Shown here piece by piece: positions 50,648-60,423 of a stretch of DNA of 64,000 nt; within the stretch, counting starts at the first letter, position 1; each line of letters opens with the position of its first letter. The translations under genes and the position numbers were made by a program. The stretch is from CALABS01 sp050260775 (GTDB taxonomy: Bacteria; Pseudomonadota; Alphaproteobacteria; Rhodospirillales; Magnetospirillaceae): NCBI GenBank assembly GCA_050260775.1, contig JBLNCP010000036.1, forward strand, positions 1 through 64,000, read 5' to 3'. The notes under the pieces were generated by a model. That model was not told where the DNA came from and searched no databases. It saw only the letters and a program-made list of their open reading frames with translations.

Positions 50648-51271
50648 TCAGCCGGCGGCAGCGAGGAACCCGGCCGCCACCCTGAGATCCGCCACCAGTC
50701 CCGCATAGGCCGGCTCGCGGTCGGGGTCGGTCATGCGCAGCACCGCCGAGGGATGGATGGTGGCCAGCACCGCCCGGCCGCCCGCCCGCAGCACCCTGCC
50801 CCGCTCACGGGTCACCCGGAACGCCTTGCCGAGCAGCGCCTGGGCGGCGGTCGCCCCCAGCGCCACCACCAGACGCGGCTCAATCGCCGCGAGCTCGGCC
50901 TCCAGCCAGGGATGACAGGCCGCGACCTCACGGCTCGACGGCTTGGCGTGGATGCGCTTCTTGCCGCGGGGCTCCCACTTGAAGTGCTTGACCGCATTGG
51001 TGACGTAGGCGCGGTCGCGGTCGATGCCGGCATCGGCCAGCGCCCGATCGAGCAGGCGGCCCGCAGGACCGACGAAGGTACGGCCGGTCTGGTCCTCGGC
51101 GTCGCCGGGCTGCTCGCCCACCAGCACGACCAGCGAGTCGGGACGACCTTCGCCGAAGACCGTGCGAGTTCCGGTGAGATGCAGGGGACAGGCGGTGCAG
51201 CCGGCGGCGGCGGCGCGCAGGGACGGCAGGTCGCGCTCGGGCGGCAGGAAGGGGCGGGCGTCTTCGGCCAT
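50648..51271 (-). CDS. UdgX-like uracil-DNA glycosylase
   Basis: A 207-residue member of the uracil-DNA glycosylase superfamily. It has GEQPGDAEDQTGRTFVGPAG (motif A region) and the UdgX-specific loop GKKRIH at residues 103-108, where UdgX of mycobacteria has KRRIH. That His forms a covalent bond with the sugar after uracil removal in UdgX. Cys25, Cys28 and Cys119 match three Fe-S ligands of family 4; H96 occupies the fourth position. The C-terminal motif is ATIHPSAVLRM. Likely function: capture or excision of uracil in DNA. Confidence 0.85.
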   Translation of the reverse strand: MAEDARPFLPPERDLPSLRAAAAGCTACPLHLTGTRTVFGEGRPDSLVVLVGEQPGDAEDQTGRTFVGPAGRLLDRALADAGIDRDRAYVTNAVKHFKWEPRGKKRIHAKPSSREVAACHPWLEAELAAIEPRLVVALGATAAQALLGKAFRVTRERGRVLRAGGRAVLATIHPSAVLRMTDPDREPAYAGLVADLRVAAGFLAAAG

Positions 51272-51324
51272 GCCCGGGGGAACACCGCGTGCGGGGGAGC
51301 GTTCCCGGCAAAGCCCCCGCCCTG

Positions 51325-51353
51325 CCCTCCCCCACGCTCCGCGCGGGGGAGGG
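51325..51353. repeat. GC palindrome, copy 1
   Basis: CCCTCCCCCACGCTCCGCGC followed by GGGGGAGGG, an almost perfect hairpin. An identical core recurs 49 bases away at 51374-51401. It belongs to a class of short intergenic palindromes. Confidence 0.8.
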
Positions 51354-51373
51354 TGATGAATACGATATTGCCT

Positions 51374-51401
51374 CCTCCCCCACGCTCCGCGCGGGGGAGG
51401 G
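51374..51401. repeat. GC palindrome, copy 2
   Basis: A second copy of the palindrome at 51325, differing only at the first base of the left arm. The two lie in tandem in the 200-base gap between the udgX-like gene and prpE. Confidence 0.8.
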
Positions 51402-51432
51402 TTGGGGTGGGGGCTTGCCGCCCAAACGAAAA

Positions 51433-51456
51433 GCCCCGGAGCTTGCGCCCCGGGGC
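51433..51456 (-). terminator. Terminator of prpE
   Basis: On the minus strand GCCCCGG, a 10-base loop and CCGGGGC are followed by TTTTCGTTTG. It lies 27 bases beyond the prpE stop codon. Confidence 0.8.
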
Positions 51457-51482
51457 CTGTCGCTACTCGGATCGAACGATCC

Positions 51483-53399
<1,917 letters not shown>

Positions 53400-53665
53400 G
53401 GTGGACGGATCCCTCTATTCACGACTCCCATGAGGGGACTTATGCCCCTCCATTCGAGGGGGGCAGGATGCCGCATGACGAAATTTTTTGAAAGCCCCGA
53501 ATCGGCACGCGCAGCAAGGCTTCGCGGTGCCGTGCCGTAGGGTATATTCATTTCAGCGGTGCTTTATGCCACCCCTTAGGGTGGGAGAAGGAGGGAAGCC
53601 GGCCTCGCTTGCGGTTCTCGCCCTCCCCGAAGCCGGCGTTGCAATCCGCTCCTCTGGACTGATGG
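53400..53665. other. Gap upstream of prpE without a supportable gene
   Basis: This holds the prpE 5' region, including a small hairpin CCCCTC-GAGGGG near 53446-53462 and an AT-richer stretch around 53540-53570 that may be the promoter. No coding frame is convincing. Confidence 0.4.
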
Positions 53666-53839
53666 CTAGTGCGTGGACTGTCCGATGCGGCTCAGCTCGT
53701 CCTTGATGCGCAATTTCTGGCGCTTGAGGTCGGCGATCTGGGAGTCGTCGGGCTGCGGGCGGCGGGTTTCCACCTCGATCGCCGATTCAAGCGCAGCGTG
53801 CCGGGCTTTCAAAGACTCGATCCGGTCCAGAAGGCTCAT
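53666..53839 (-). CDS. YdcH/DUF465 small coiled-coil protein
   Basis: A 57-residue helical protein starting MSLLDRIESLKARHAALESA and containing IADLKRQKLRIKDELSR, the standard YdcH/SlyX-like DUF465 hairpin. The function of the family is unknown. GGGAGGATAGTA sets the start at 53839. A second DUF465 gene lies at 55770. It is divergent from ubiX. Confidence 0.85.
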   Translation of the reverse strand: MSLLDRIESLKARHAALESAIEVETRRPQPDDSQIADLKRQKLRIKDELSRIGQSTH

Positions 53840-53970
53840 TACTATCCTCCCTAACATTGGGTGAGGATCAAAGTGTAAGCCGTGAACGACGGTGTTGTCA
53901 GCAGGGAAAATGCGTGTGTATGCCTCAATCCGAGAGGCGAATCAACCCACTTTCTTAAGGTTATCGCACA

Positions 53971-54558
53971 ATGCAGGATGAAATACCCGTCGGAGGCATC
54001 CACGGAAGGTTGGTCGTGGGCATCAGCGGCGCCTCCGGGGTGATCTACGGCATCCGCACCCTCGAACTGCTGCGCCGCCTCAAAATCGAATCGCACCTGG
54101 TGATGTCCAAGGCCGCCGAGGTGACTCTGGCGCACGAGACGTCGCGCAAGCTGGCCGAGGTCCGCGCGCTGGCCGATTACTGGTACAAGCCCGAGGACAT
54201 CGGCGGCGCGCCGGCGTCGGGCTCGTTCCGCACCCTGGGAATGATCGTGGCGCCGTGCTCGATCCGCACCATGAGCGAGATCGCCACCGGCGTGACCACC
54301 TCGCTGCTCACGCGCGCCGCCGACGTGACGCTCAAGGAACGCCGCCGCCTGGTGCTGATGGTGCGCGAGACGCCGCTGCACACCGGCCATCTGCGCACCA
54401 TGCTGCAATTGTCGGAAATGGGGGCGGTGGTCGCGCCGCCGGTGCCCGCGTTCTACGCCCGCCCCGACAGCCTCGACGCCATGGTCGAACACACGGTGGG
54501 CCGCATGCTCGACCTGTTCGGGCTCGATTGCGGCACGATCAACCGCTGGGGCGAGTAG
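53971..54558 (+). CDS. ubiX: Flavin prenyltransferase UbiX
   Basis: A 195-residue FMN-binding enzyme that prenylates FMN for the UbiD decarboxylase in ubiquinone synthesis. Motifs are VVGISGASGVIYGIRTLELL, the Ser-rich APCSIRTMSEIATGV, and RRRLVLMVRETPLHTGHL. The Glu and Arg of the active site appear intact. No ubiD is adjacent. TAAGGTTATCGCACA precedes the start. It is convergent with pfkA (7-base gap). Confidence 0.93.
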   Translation: MQDEIPVGGIHGRLVVGISGASGVIYGIRTLELLRRLKIESHLVMSKAAEVTLAHETSRKLAEVRALADYWYKPEDIGGAPASGSFRTLGMIVAPCSIRTMSEIATGVTTSLLTRAADVTLKERRRLVLMVRETPLHTGHLRTMLQLSEMGAVVAPPVPAFYARPDSLDAMVEHTVGRMLDLFGLDCGTINRWGE

Positions 54559-54565
54559 CCGCCCC

Positions 54566-55669
54566 TCACCCGGCCGAGCAGCCCCCGACCTCGCCAAGAT
54601 AGATGCCCAAGCCGCGGGCGGTATGGGCCAGGGTGCCGTAGGGATCGACGGCGCGGGTGATGCCGGCCACTTCGGCGATCGGCACGTCGACCACCTGCCC
54701 GTGCTGCCACGCCACCATGCGGTCGAGCTTGCCCTGGGCGATCAGGTCGACGGCGTGCACGCCGAAGGCCGAGGCGATCAGGCGGTCGCGCATGCCCGGG
54801 GTGCCGCCGCGCTGGACGTGGCCGAGCACGGTGACGCGGGTCTCGGCTTCCACCTGGGTGGACAGCTTGTCGGCAAGGTACTGGCCGATGCCGCCATAGC
54901 GCGCCTCGTTGCCGCAATGGACCTGGGTGACCGGCTGGCCGGTCTCGGTCTTGCAGCCTTCCGCCACCACCACCAGGGCATGGTTGCGCCCCTCGGCGCG
55001 CACGGCGGCGATCTTCTGGGCGATGCCGTCCAGGGTGTAACCGATCTCCGGGATGAGGATGACGTCGGCACCGCCGGCGATGCCCGCCGACAGGGCGATG
55101 TGCCCGACGTCGCGCCCCATCACCTCCAGGATCATCACCCGGTGGTGGCTGGCCGCGGTGGGGGCCAGACGGTCGATGGCCTCGCAGGCCACCGCCAGGG
55201 CGGTGACGTAGCCGATGGCGTAATCGGTATGGGCCACGTCGTTGTCGATGGTCTTGGGAATGCCGACCATGGGAACGCCCCCCTGGCGGCACAGCTTGTT
55301 GAGGATGCGCATGGAGCCGTCGCCGCCGATCACCACCAGCGCGTCGAGCCCCAGTTCCTTGTAGCCGTCGACGAAATCTCCCGAGCGGTCGCGCACCGTG
55401 CCGTCCGGCATCGGATAGGCGAAGGGGTCGCCCTTGTTGATGGTCCCCAGGATGGTGCCGCCCATGCGCAGCATCTCGCCCGATGCCACCGACAGGTCGA
55501 ATTCGCAGAAATCGACCGGCCGCCGCATCAGACCCAGGCTGCCGTCGCGGATCCCGAACACCCGCCAGCCGTAGCCGCGGATGGCGCGATGGACCACGGC
55601 CCTCAGCGCGGCATTGAGGCCGGCGCAATCGCCCCCACTGGTGAGGATGCCGATACGCTTTTCCGCCAT
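54566..55669 (-). CDS. pfkA: 6-phosphofructokinase
   Basis: A 367-residue PFK phosphorylating fructose 6-phosphate. It starts MAEKRIGILTSGGDCAGLNA, with VVIGGDGSMRI and GIPKTIDNDV, and MGRDVGHIAL. The Gly in GGDG points to ATP as donor, while Lys in PKTIDND is the state seen in PPi enzymes and in one ATP-dependent clade. The donor is thus probably ATP but not certain. It is longer than E. coli PfkA (320). Divergent from a DUF465 gene. Confidence 0.9.
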   Translation of the reverse strand: MAEKRIGILTSGGDCAGLNAALRAVVHRAIRGYGWRVFGIRDGSLGLMRRPVDFCEFDLSVASGEMLRMGGTILGTINKGDPFAYPMPDGTVRDRSGDFVDGYKELGLDALVVIGGDGSMRILNKLCRQGGVPMVGIPKTIDNDVAHTDYAIGYVTALAVACEAIDRLAPTAASHHRVMILEVMGRDVGHIALSAGIAGGADVILIPEIGYTLDGIAQKIAAVRAEGRNHALVVVAEGCKTETGQPVTQVHCGNEARYGGIGQYLADKLSTQVEAETRVTVLGHVQRGGTPGMRDRLIASAFGVHAVDLIAQGKLDRMVAWQHGQVVDVPIAEVAGITRAVDPYGTLAHTARGLGIYLGEVGGCSAG

Positions 55670-55769
55670 GAGTTTCTCCTCTGGACCGTTACGCCTTAGC
55701 CATACCGTTTCGTTCCGAGTTCTGCTACTGTCAACCTCTGCCTCCGGCCCGGTTTTTCCGCCATCCGCC

Positions 55770-55976
55770 ATGATCGACGAGAACATCGAAGAGATCCGCC
55801 GCCGCCTTGCGGAGGTGATGACCGAGCACCGCGACCTGGACGAGGTTATCGCGCGGATGGGGGATTCCTCCCATGTCGACCAGCTGATGATGCAGCGGCT
55901 GAAGAAGCGCAAGCTGGCCCTCAAGGACCAGATCGCCCAGCTGGAAAACCAGCTCATCCCCGACATCATCGCCTAG
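55770..55976 (+). CDS. YdcH/DUF465 small coiled-coil protein
   Basis: A 68-residue helical protein (MIDENIEEIRRRLAEVMTEH) with MQRLKKRKLALKDQIAQLEN, the DUF465 pattern. It is a distant paralogue of the gene at 53666. The function is unknown. It is divergent from pfkA across 100 bases and convergent with the GGDEF-like gene. Confidence 0.85.
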   Translation: MIDENIEEIRRRLAEVMTEHRDLDEVIARMGDSSHVDQLMMQRLKKRKLALKDQIAQLENQLIPDIIA

Positions 55977-55997
55977 CGGCGTTTACATAGAGCCACC

Positions 55998-56723
55998 TCA
56001 CCCCTCGGCGCCGCGGCGATCCCGGTCGGCGGCGGCGATGGCCTGCTCGGCGCTCTCGCCGGCGGAAAGGCGGCGAAGCCCAGTCCGCACCTCGCAATGC
56101 AGCGGCTGCCCCATCCACAGGAAGGGCGAATCCTGGATGCGGCGGCCGATCTCCACCAGCTTCTCCCGCGCCTCGGCGATCGGGCAATCGGCCATCAGCA
56201 CCGCCACGTCGTTGTCGTCGAGCAGGCCGACCAGGTCGGTGGCCCGCAAGGCGCCGATGACCGCGCCCACCACGTGGCGCAGCAGGCCGTCGCCGGCCGC
56301 CATGCCATGGACGGCACGCGCCGCTTCGATCCCCTCGACATGAAGTACGGTCAGGTTGGCGTTGCTCACCCCGGCGTGGAGGAGTCCGTCGACCTCGCGC
56401 ACGAAGGCGCGGCGGTGCAGGCAGGCCACCACCGGGTGGCGGTCGGCGTGACGCTCGATCTCGGCCTCGCGCCGGTCGGCATGGGCGGCCTGCCAGCGCA
56501 ATTGCTCGAGTTCAGCCAGCACCGGCAGCAGCGCCGCGACCACCGTCGCGGGAACCTCGGAGACCGGCAGGCCGAGCAGCGAGGCCACGTCGCCGTCGCC
56601 GTGCGGCGCGGCGGATTGGTGGGGATAGCCATGGGGGTGGCGGCGCGCCGTCTCGTGCTCGTGCGCGAATTCCTGGATGACGGTGGCGGGAATGATCGGT
56701 GCGGTGCGGTAATCGTTGGTCAT
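55998..56723 (-). CDS. Degenerate GGDEF-domain protein
   Basis: A 241-residue soluble protein. Residues about 95-240 follow the diguanylate-cyclase fold: HPVVACLHRRAFVREVDGLL, then AAGDGLLRHVV and RATDLVGLLDDNDVAVLM. The active-site GGDEF loop is replaced by DDNDV (169-173), so it cannot be a cyclase. It could bind GTP or c-di-GMP or only partners. The N-terminal 90 residues are His-rich (HEHETARRHPHGYPHQ) and of unknown fold. It is divergent from purEK. Confidence 0.75.
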   Translation of the reverse strand: MTNDYRTAPIIPATVIQEFAHEHETARRHPHGYPHQSAAPHGDGDVASLLGLPVSEVPATVVAALLPVLAELEQLRWQAAHADRREAEIERHADRHPVVACLHRRAFVREVDGLLHAGVSNANLTVLHVEGIEAARAVHGMAAGDGLLRHVVGAVIGALRATDLVGLLDDNDVAVLMADCPIAEAREKLVEIGRRIQDSPFLWMGQPLHCEVRTGLRRLSAGESAEQAIAAADRDRRGAEG

Positions 56724-56874
56724 GGCATCCCCGGACCTGCCCGGACAAAAGGCATGGTACCACGATTCGGGGGCCGCCACTCCCCCGGCGAAAGGTTGGC
56801 CTTGCGCGGCGGACGGCTATTTCTATAATCCCCGCTTTCCTTTCGATGACCCCTGGTCCGGGAGTGCGCCGCGA

Positions 56875-57399
56875 ATGGCCGAGACGTCCACCGCCCCGCT
56901 GGTCGGAATCATCATGGGCAGCCAGTCCGACTGGGACACCATGCGCCATGCCGCGCAGGTTCTCGCCGAACTGGGCGTCCCCTACGAGACCCGCGTGGTG
57001 TCGGCGCACCGAACGCCGCAGCGCCTCTATGAATACGCCGTCTCGGCCAAGTCCCGCGGCCTCAAGGTGGTGATCGCCGGTGCCGGCGGCGCCGCCCACC
57101 TTCCCGGCATGACCGCCGCCATGACCACCCTGCCGGTGTTCGGCGTGCCGGTGGAGAGCAAGGCGCTGAAGGGGAAGGATTCCCTGCTGTCGATCGTGCA
57201 GATGCCGGGCGGCATTCCGGTCGGGACCCTGGCCATCGGCAAGGCCGGCGCCACCAATGCCGGCCTGCTGGCCGCCTCGGTGATCGCGCTGATGGACCCG
57301 GCGCTGGCCGACAGGCTGGAAGCCTGGCGCGAGCGTCAGACGGCCTCGGTGGCCGCGGCGCCCGTCGATGCCGACAATCCCGACCTGATCCGTCCGTGA
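56875..57399 (+). CDS. purE: N5-carboxyaminoimidazole ribonucleotide mutase
   Basis: A 174-residue class I PurE rearranging N5-CAIR to CAIR in purine synthesis. It has GIIMGSQSDWDTMRHAAQVL, VVSAHRTPQRLYEYA and IAGAGGAAHLPGM, with the catalytic His in SAHRTP. The C-terminus has about 12 extra residues. The stop overlaps the purK start (GTGA), so translation is coupled. Confidence 0.96.
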   Translation: MAETSTAPLVGIIMGSQSDWDTMRHAAQVLAELGVPYETRVVSAHRTPQRLYEYAVSAKSRGLKVVIAGAGGAAHLPGMTAAMTTLPVFGVPVESKALKGKDSLLSIVQMPGGIPVGTLAIGKAGATNAGLLAASVIALMDPALADRLEAWRERQTASVAAAPVDADNPDLIRP

Positions 57400-58481
57400 C
57401 CGCAATCCCCGCCCCGCTGCCGCCGGGCAGCACCATCGGCATCATCGGCAGCGGCCAGCTCGGCCGCATGGCGGCGCTGGCGGCCGCCAAGCTGGGCTAC
57501 CGCATCCACGTCTTCGGCCCCGAGGCCGACAGCCCGGCCGAGCAGGTGGCCGCGGCGGCGACGGTGGCCGCCTATACCGACCGCGAGGCGCTGACCGCCT
57601 TCGCCAAGGCGGTGGACGTCGTCACCTTCGAGTTCGAGAACGTGCCCGCCGACAGCGTCAAGCTGCTGTCCGAGCTGGTGCCGGTGCGGCCGTCCTGGCG
57701 CGTGCTGGAGGTCGCCCAGGATCGCGTGCACGAGAAGCGCTTCTTCAACGACATCGGCATCGCCACCGCGCCCTGGCGCGAGGTCACCAGCCTCGCCGGG
57801 CTGGAGGCCGCGGTCGCCGACATCGGCCGCCCCTCGATCCTCAAGACCACCCGGCTCGGCTACGACGGCAAGGGCCAGGTCAAGATCACCGCCGGCACCG
57901 ACCTGGCGGCGGCCTGGGCCTCCATGGGCAACGCCGTCGGCGTGCTCGAGGGCTTCGTCGACTTCGCCGGCGAGGTGTCGGTGATCGTCGCCCGCGGCCT
58001 CGACGGCGGCTGGGCGGCGTTCGACCCCGCCTGGAACGTCCACACCAACCATATCCTCGACACCACCACGGTCCCCGCCCCCATCGACGCGGCCACCGCC
58101 CAGGAGGCGATCCGGGTCGCCCACCGGGCGGCCGAGGAGCTGGAGCTGGTCGGGCTGCTGGCGGTCGAGATGTTCGTCACTCGCGACGGCCGCATCCTCG
58201 TTAACGAGATGGCGCCCCGTCCCCACAATTCGGGGCACTGGACCATGGACGCCTGCGTCACCGACCAGTTCGAGCAATTCATCCGCGCCGTCGCCGGCCT
58301 GCCGTTGGGCAGCCCCGAACGCCATTCCGACGCGGTGATGAAGAACCTGATCGGCGACGACGTGAACGACTGGCTGGCGATCCTGAGCGACCCCGGGGCC
58401 AAGCTGCACCTCTACGGAAAGGCCGAGGCGCGCTCCGGCCGAAAGATGGGTCACGTCAACCGCATCCGCCCGCGGCACTGA
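57396..58481 (+). CDS. purK: N5-carboxyaminoimidazole ribonucleotide synthase
   Basis: A 361-residue ATP-grasp enzyme making N5-CAIR from AIR, ATP and bicarbonate. It shows GIIGSGQLGRMAALAAAKLG, FEFENVPADSVKLL, the ATP loop LGYDGKGQVKI and NEMAPRPHNSGHWT. It starts with GTG overlapping purE by 4 bases. All expected motifs are present and length is normal. Confidence 0.96.
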   Translation: MTAIPAPLPPGSTIGIIGSGQLGRMAALAAAKLGYRIHVFGPEADSPAEQVAAAATVAAYTDREALTAFAKAVDVVTFEFENVPADSVKLLSELVPVRPSWRVLEVAQDRVHEKRFFNDIGIATAPWREVTSLAGLEAAVADIGRPSILKTTRLGYDGKGQVKITAGTDLAAAWASMGNAVGVLEGFVDFAGEVSVIVARGLDGGWAAFDPAWNVHTNHILDTTTVPAPIDAATAQEAIRVAHRAAEELELVGLLAVEMFVTRDGRILVNEMAPRPHNSGHWTMDACVTDQFEQFIRAVAGLPLGSPERHSDAVMKNLIGDDVNDWLAILSDPGAKLHLYGKAEARSGRKMGHVNRIRPRH

Positions 58482-58560
58482 GCCCGCCTGCCCGAACGGC
58501 ACTGACGGTTTGGTGAAGTCCGAATTTCGCCATTGACGCCCCCAAGCCGGACGGGGGATT

Positions 58561-59247
58561 TTGGCAGGCACATCCACTAGGAATCCACCGGGTCGCGCCT
58601 TGGAAGAGATCCTCCAAACCATCCTCACCCAGTACGGATTCCTGCTCTACCCGGTTATCCTGGTGTGGACGTTCATCGAGGGCGAGACGGTGGTGATCAT
58701 CACCGGCGCCATCGCCTCCGAGGGCAGCACCAACATCAACGTCGAGTTGCTGGCGCTGTTCGCCTTCGCCGGCAGCTTCTGCGGCGACCAGATCTACTAC
58801 TACATCGGCCGGCGCTACGGCACGCCGCTGCTCGCCCGCTGGCCGACGCTGGGCAAGAAGATCGACTGGGCCTTCCGCCTGGTCAAGACCCGCCCGACCC
58901 TGTTCATCCTGTCCTTCCGCTTCATCTACGGCATCCGCAACATCGCCCCGTTCGTGATCGGCATCTCGGGGGTGTCGCGGGCGCGGTATTTCGTCCTCAA
59001 CTTCATCGCGGCGCAGATCTGGGCCCACAGCTTCGCCTGGGGCGGCTATTGGCTGGGCGTGGCCCTGGCGGAATGGCTGGGCGAGAACAAGTGGTACATG
59101 CTGGGCGGCTTCGTCGCGCTGGCCGCCTGCGTCGGCGCCTGGGGCTATCTCAGCCAGAAGCGGAAGCTGCGCGGCATCGAGGCCACCGAAGCCCAGGACG
59201 GCATCTGCACCACCCCCAAGGTGCCCGAGACCGCCTCGGGGGACTAG
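58561..59247 (+). CDS. DedA-family membrane protein
   Basis: About 228 residues with four to five membrane segments. It has the DedA signatures GETVVIITGAIAS, GDQIYYYIGRRYG and FILSFRFIYGIRNIAPFVIG, with the F/Y-R-pattern of this family of polyprenyl-phosphate or lipid translocases. The start is uncertain: a TTG at 58561 follows GGGGGA, and a TTG at 58600 would remove 13 residues. It lies 79 bases after purK. Confidence 0.87.
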   Translation: MAGTSTRNPPGRALEEILQTILTQYGFLLYPVILVWTFIEGETVVIITGAIASEGSTNINVELLALFAFAGSFCGDQIYYYIGRRYGTPLLARWPTLGKKIDWAFRLVKTRPTLFILSFRFIYGIRNIAPFVIGISGVSRARYFVLNFIAAQIWAHSFAWGGYWLGVALAEWLGENKWYMLGGFVALAACVGAWGYLSQKRKLRGIEATEAQDGICTTPKVPETASGD

Positions 59248-59252
59248 CGCCG

Positions 59253-60287
59253 CTACTCCCGCTGCACGATCACCCCGTACCAGCCCAGGCCGGCATAGGT
59301 CTCGTAGCCGGGGGTCAGGGCATAGCCGACGAGATTGCCGCCGCCGTCCGAGTAGAAGCCGCGCTCGCCCCGCTCGGTGCGCAGGGGGAAGGTTTCGCAC
59401 AGCAGCCCCTCGCCGTCCGAGGCGGCGATGACCCGATGCCGGGAATCGAGCAGCAGGCAGCGGCTCTTGGCCTTCTCGGCCGCCGACAGCCGCACGTTCT
59501 CGACGATGGTCTGCCCCTGCGCCTCCCAGTCGAAGAAGATCCCCAGCGCGCCGATGGGCCGACCGTTGATCTCGCCGCCGGCCCGGATGGCGGTGGCGTA
59601 GGTGGCGACCACCGCCCCGCCCAGCCCGGCTTCACGGGTGATGTCGGCCACCGCGAACTCGCCGCCGTTGACGGTGGCCATGGCGTCACGGAACCAGCGC
59701 TGGTCGGCGACGTTGCGGCCCACCGCGTCGCGATAGCGCTCGGGCCGGCCGGTGGCGACGACGTTGCCGTCGGCGTCGGCGATCCACAGGTCGAGATAGA
59801 CGGTGTAGGAATCGAGGATGACGCCCAGTCGCCTTGATGCGAAGCGCCGGGTCTCGTCGGACGGCGAGCTCAGGCAGTCGACCACCGCGGTGTCGGTGGC
59901 CCACCAGCGGACGTCGCAGGAACGCTCATAGAGGTTGCGGTCGGCGATTTCGACGGCGTTGTGGGCGAGGTCGGCGAGGCGCTCGCCGTGGACGCGGCGC
60001 ACCTCGTCGGCCATGGACCGTCCGAAATGGGACAGCGTCTCCAGCCGCCCCTTGAGCTCGCTGCGGAGCGAATCGGTCAGGGTGGCGATCTCGGACGAGA
60101 TCGACTTCACCTCCTCGGCGACCACGGCAAAGCCACGACCGAGATGGCCGACCCGGTTGGCCTCGATGGTGGCGTTCAGCGCCAGCATGCGCGAACGCCG
60201 GGTGATCCCATGGATACGCGCGATCTTCTCGTCGGTGAGGGCCGCGACCGTACCGGTGATTTCGAGGAGGTGTTCGACGGACGCCAT
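59253..60287 (-). CDS. Soluble MCP-like protein with C-terminal Cache domain
   Basis: A 344-residue protein with inverted chemoreceptor order. A short signalling-tip region comes first (about 1-75, SRMLALNATIEANRVGHLGR, then GFAVVAEEVKSIS). A Cache-type sensor follows (about 110-344; ESYTVYLDLWIADADG-like segment, ending GLGWYGVIVQRE). No membrane span or signal peptide is evident, so the sensor would be cytoplasmic. The tip is shorter than in normal receptors and lacks full methylation helices. It may modulate the adjacent NIT-MCP. The start has a GGGAGAGCCC site. Confidence 0.8.
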   Translation of the reverse strand: MASVEHLLEITGTVAALTDEKIARIHGITRRSRMLALNATIEANRVGHLGRGFAVVAEEVKSISSEIATLTDSLRSELKGRLETLSHFGRSMADEVRRVHGERLADLAHNAVEIADRNLYERSCDVRWWATDTAVVDCLSSPSDETRRFASRRLGVILDSYTVYLDLWIADADGNVVATGRPERYRDAVGRNVADQRWFRDAMATVNGGEFAVADITREAGLGGAVVATYATAIRAGGEINGRPIGALGIFFDWEAQGQTIVENVRLSAAEKAKSRCLLLDSRHRVIAASDGEGLLCETFPLRTERGERGFYSDGGGNLVGYALTPGYETYAGLGWYGVIVQRE

Positions 60288-60423
60288 GATGGGCTCTCCC
60301 GTATGCTAATGGACTTAGGCATACAGGTTTGCAAATGCCCGCCCGGCGCACCATTGCCGAAGGGGCATGGATGCCCGTGTTTTAGGCATGCCATAGAAGC
60401 AGGCTTGATCGCCTACTTTTTGA

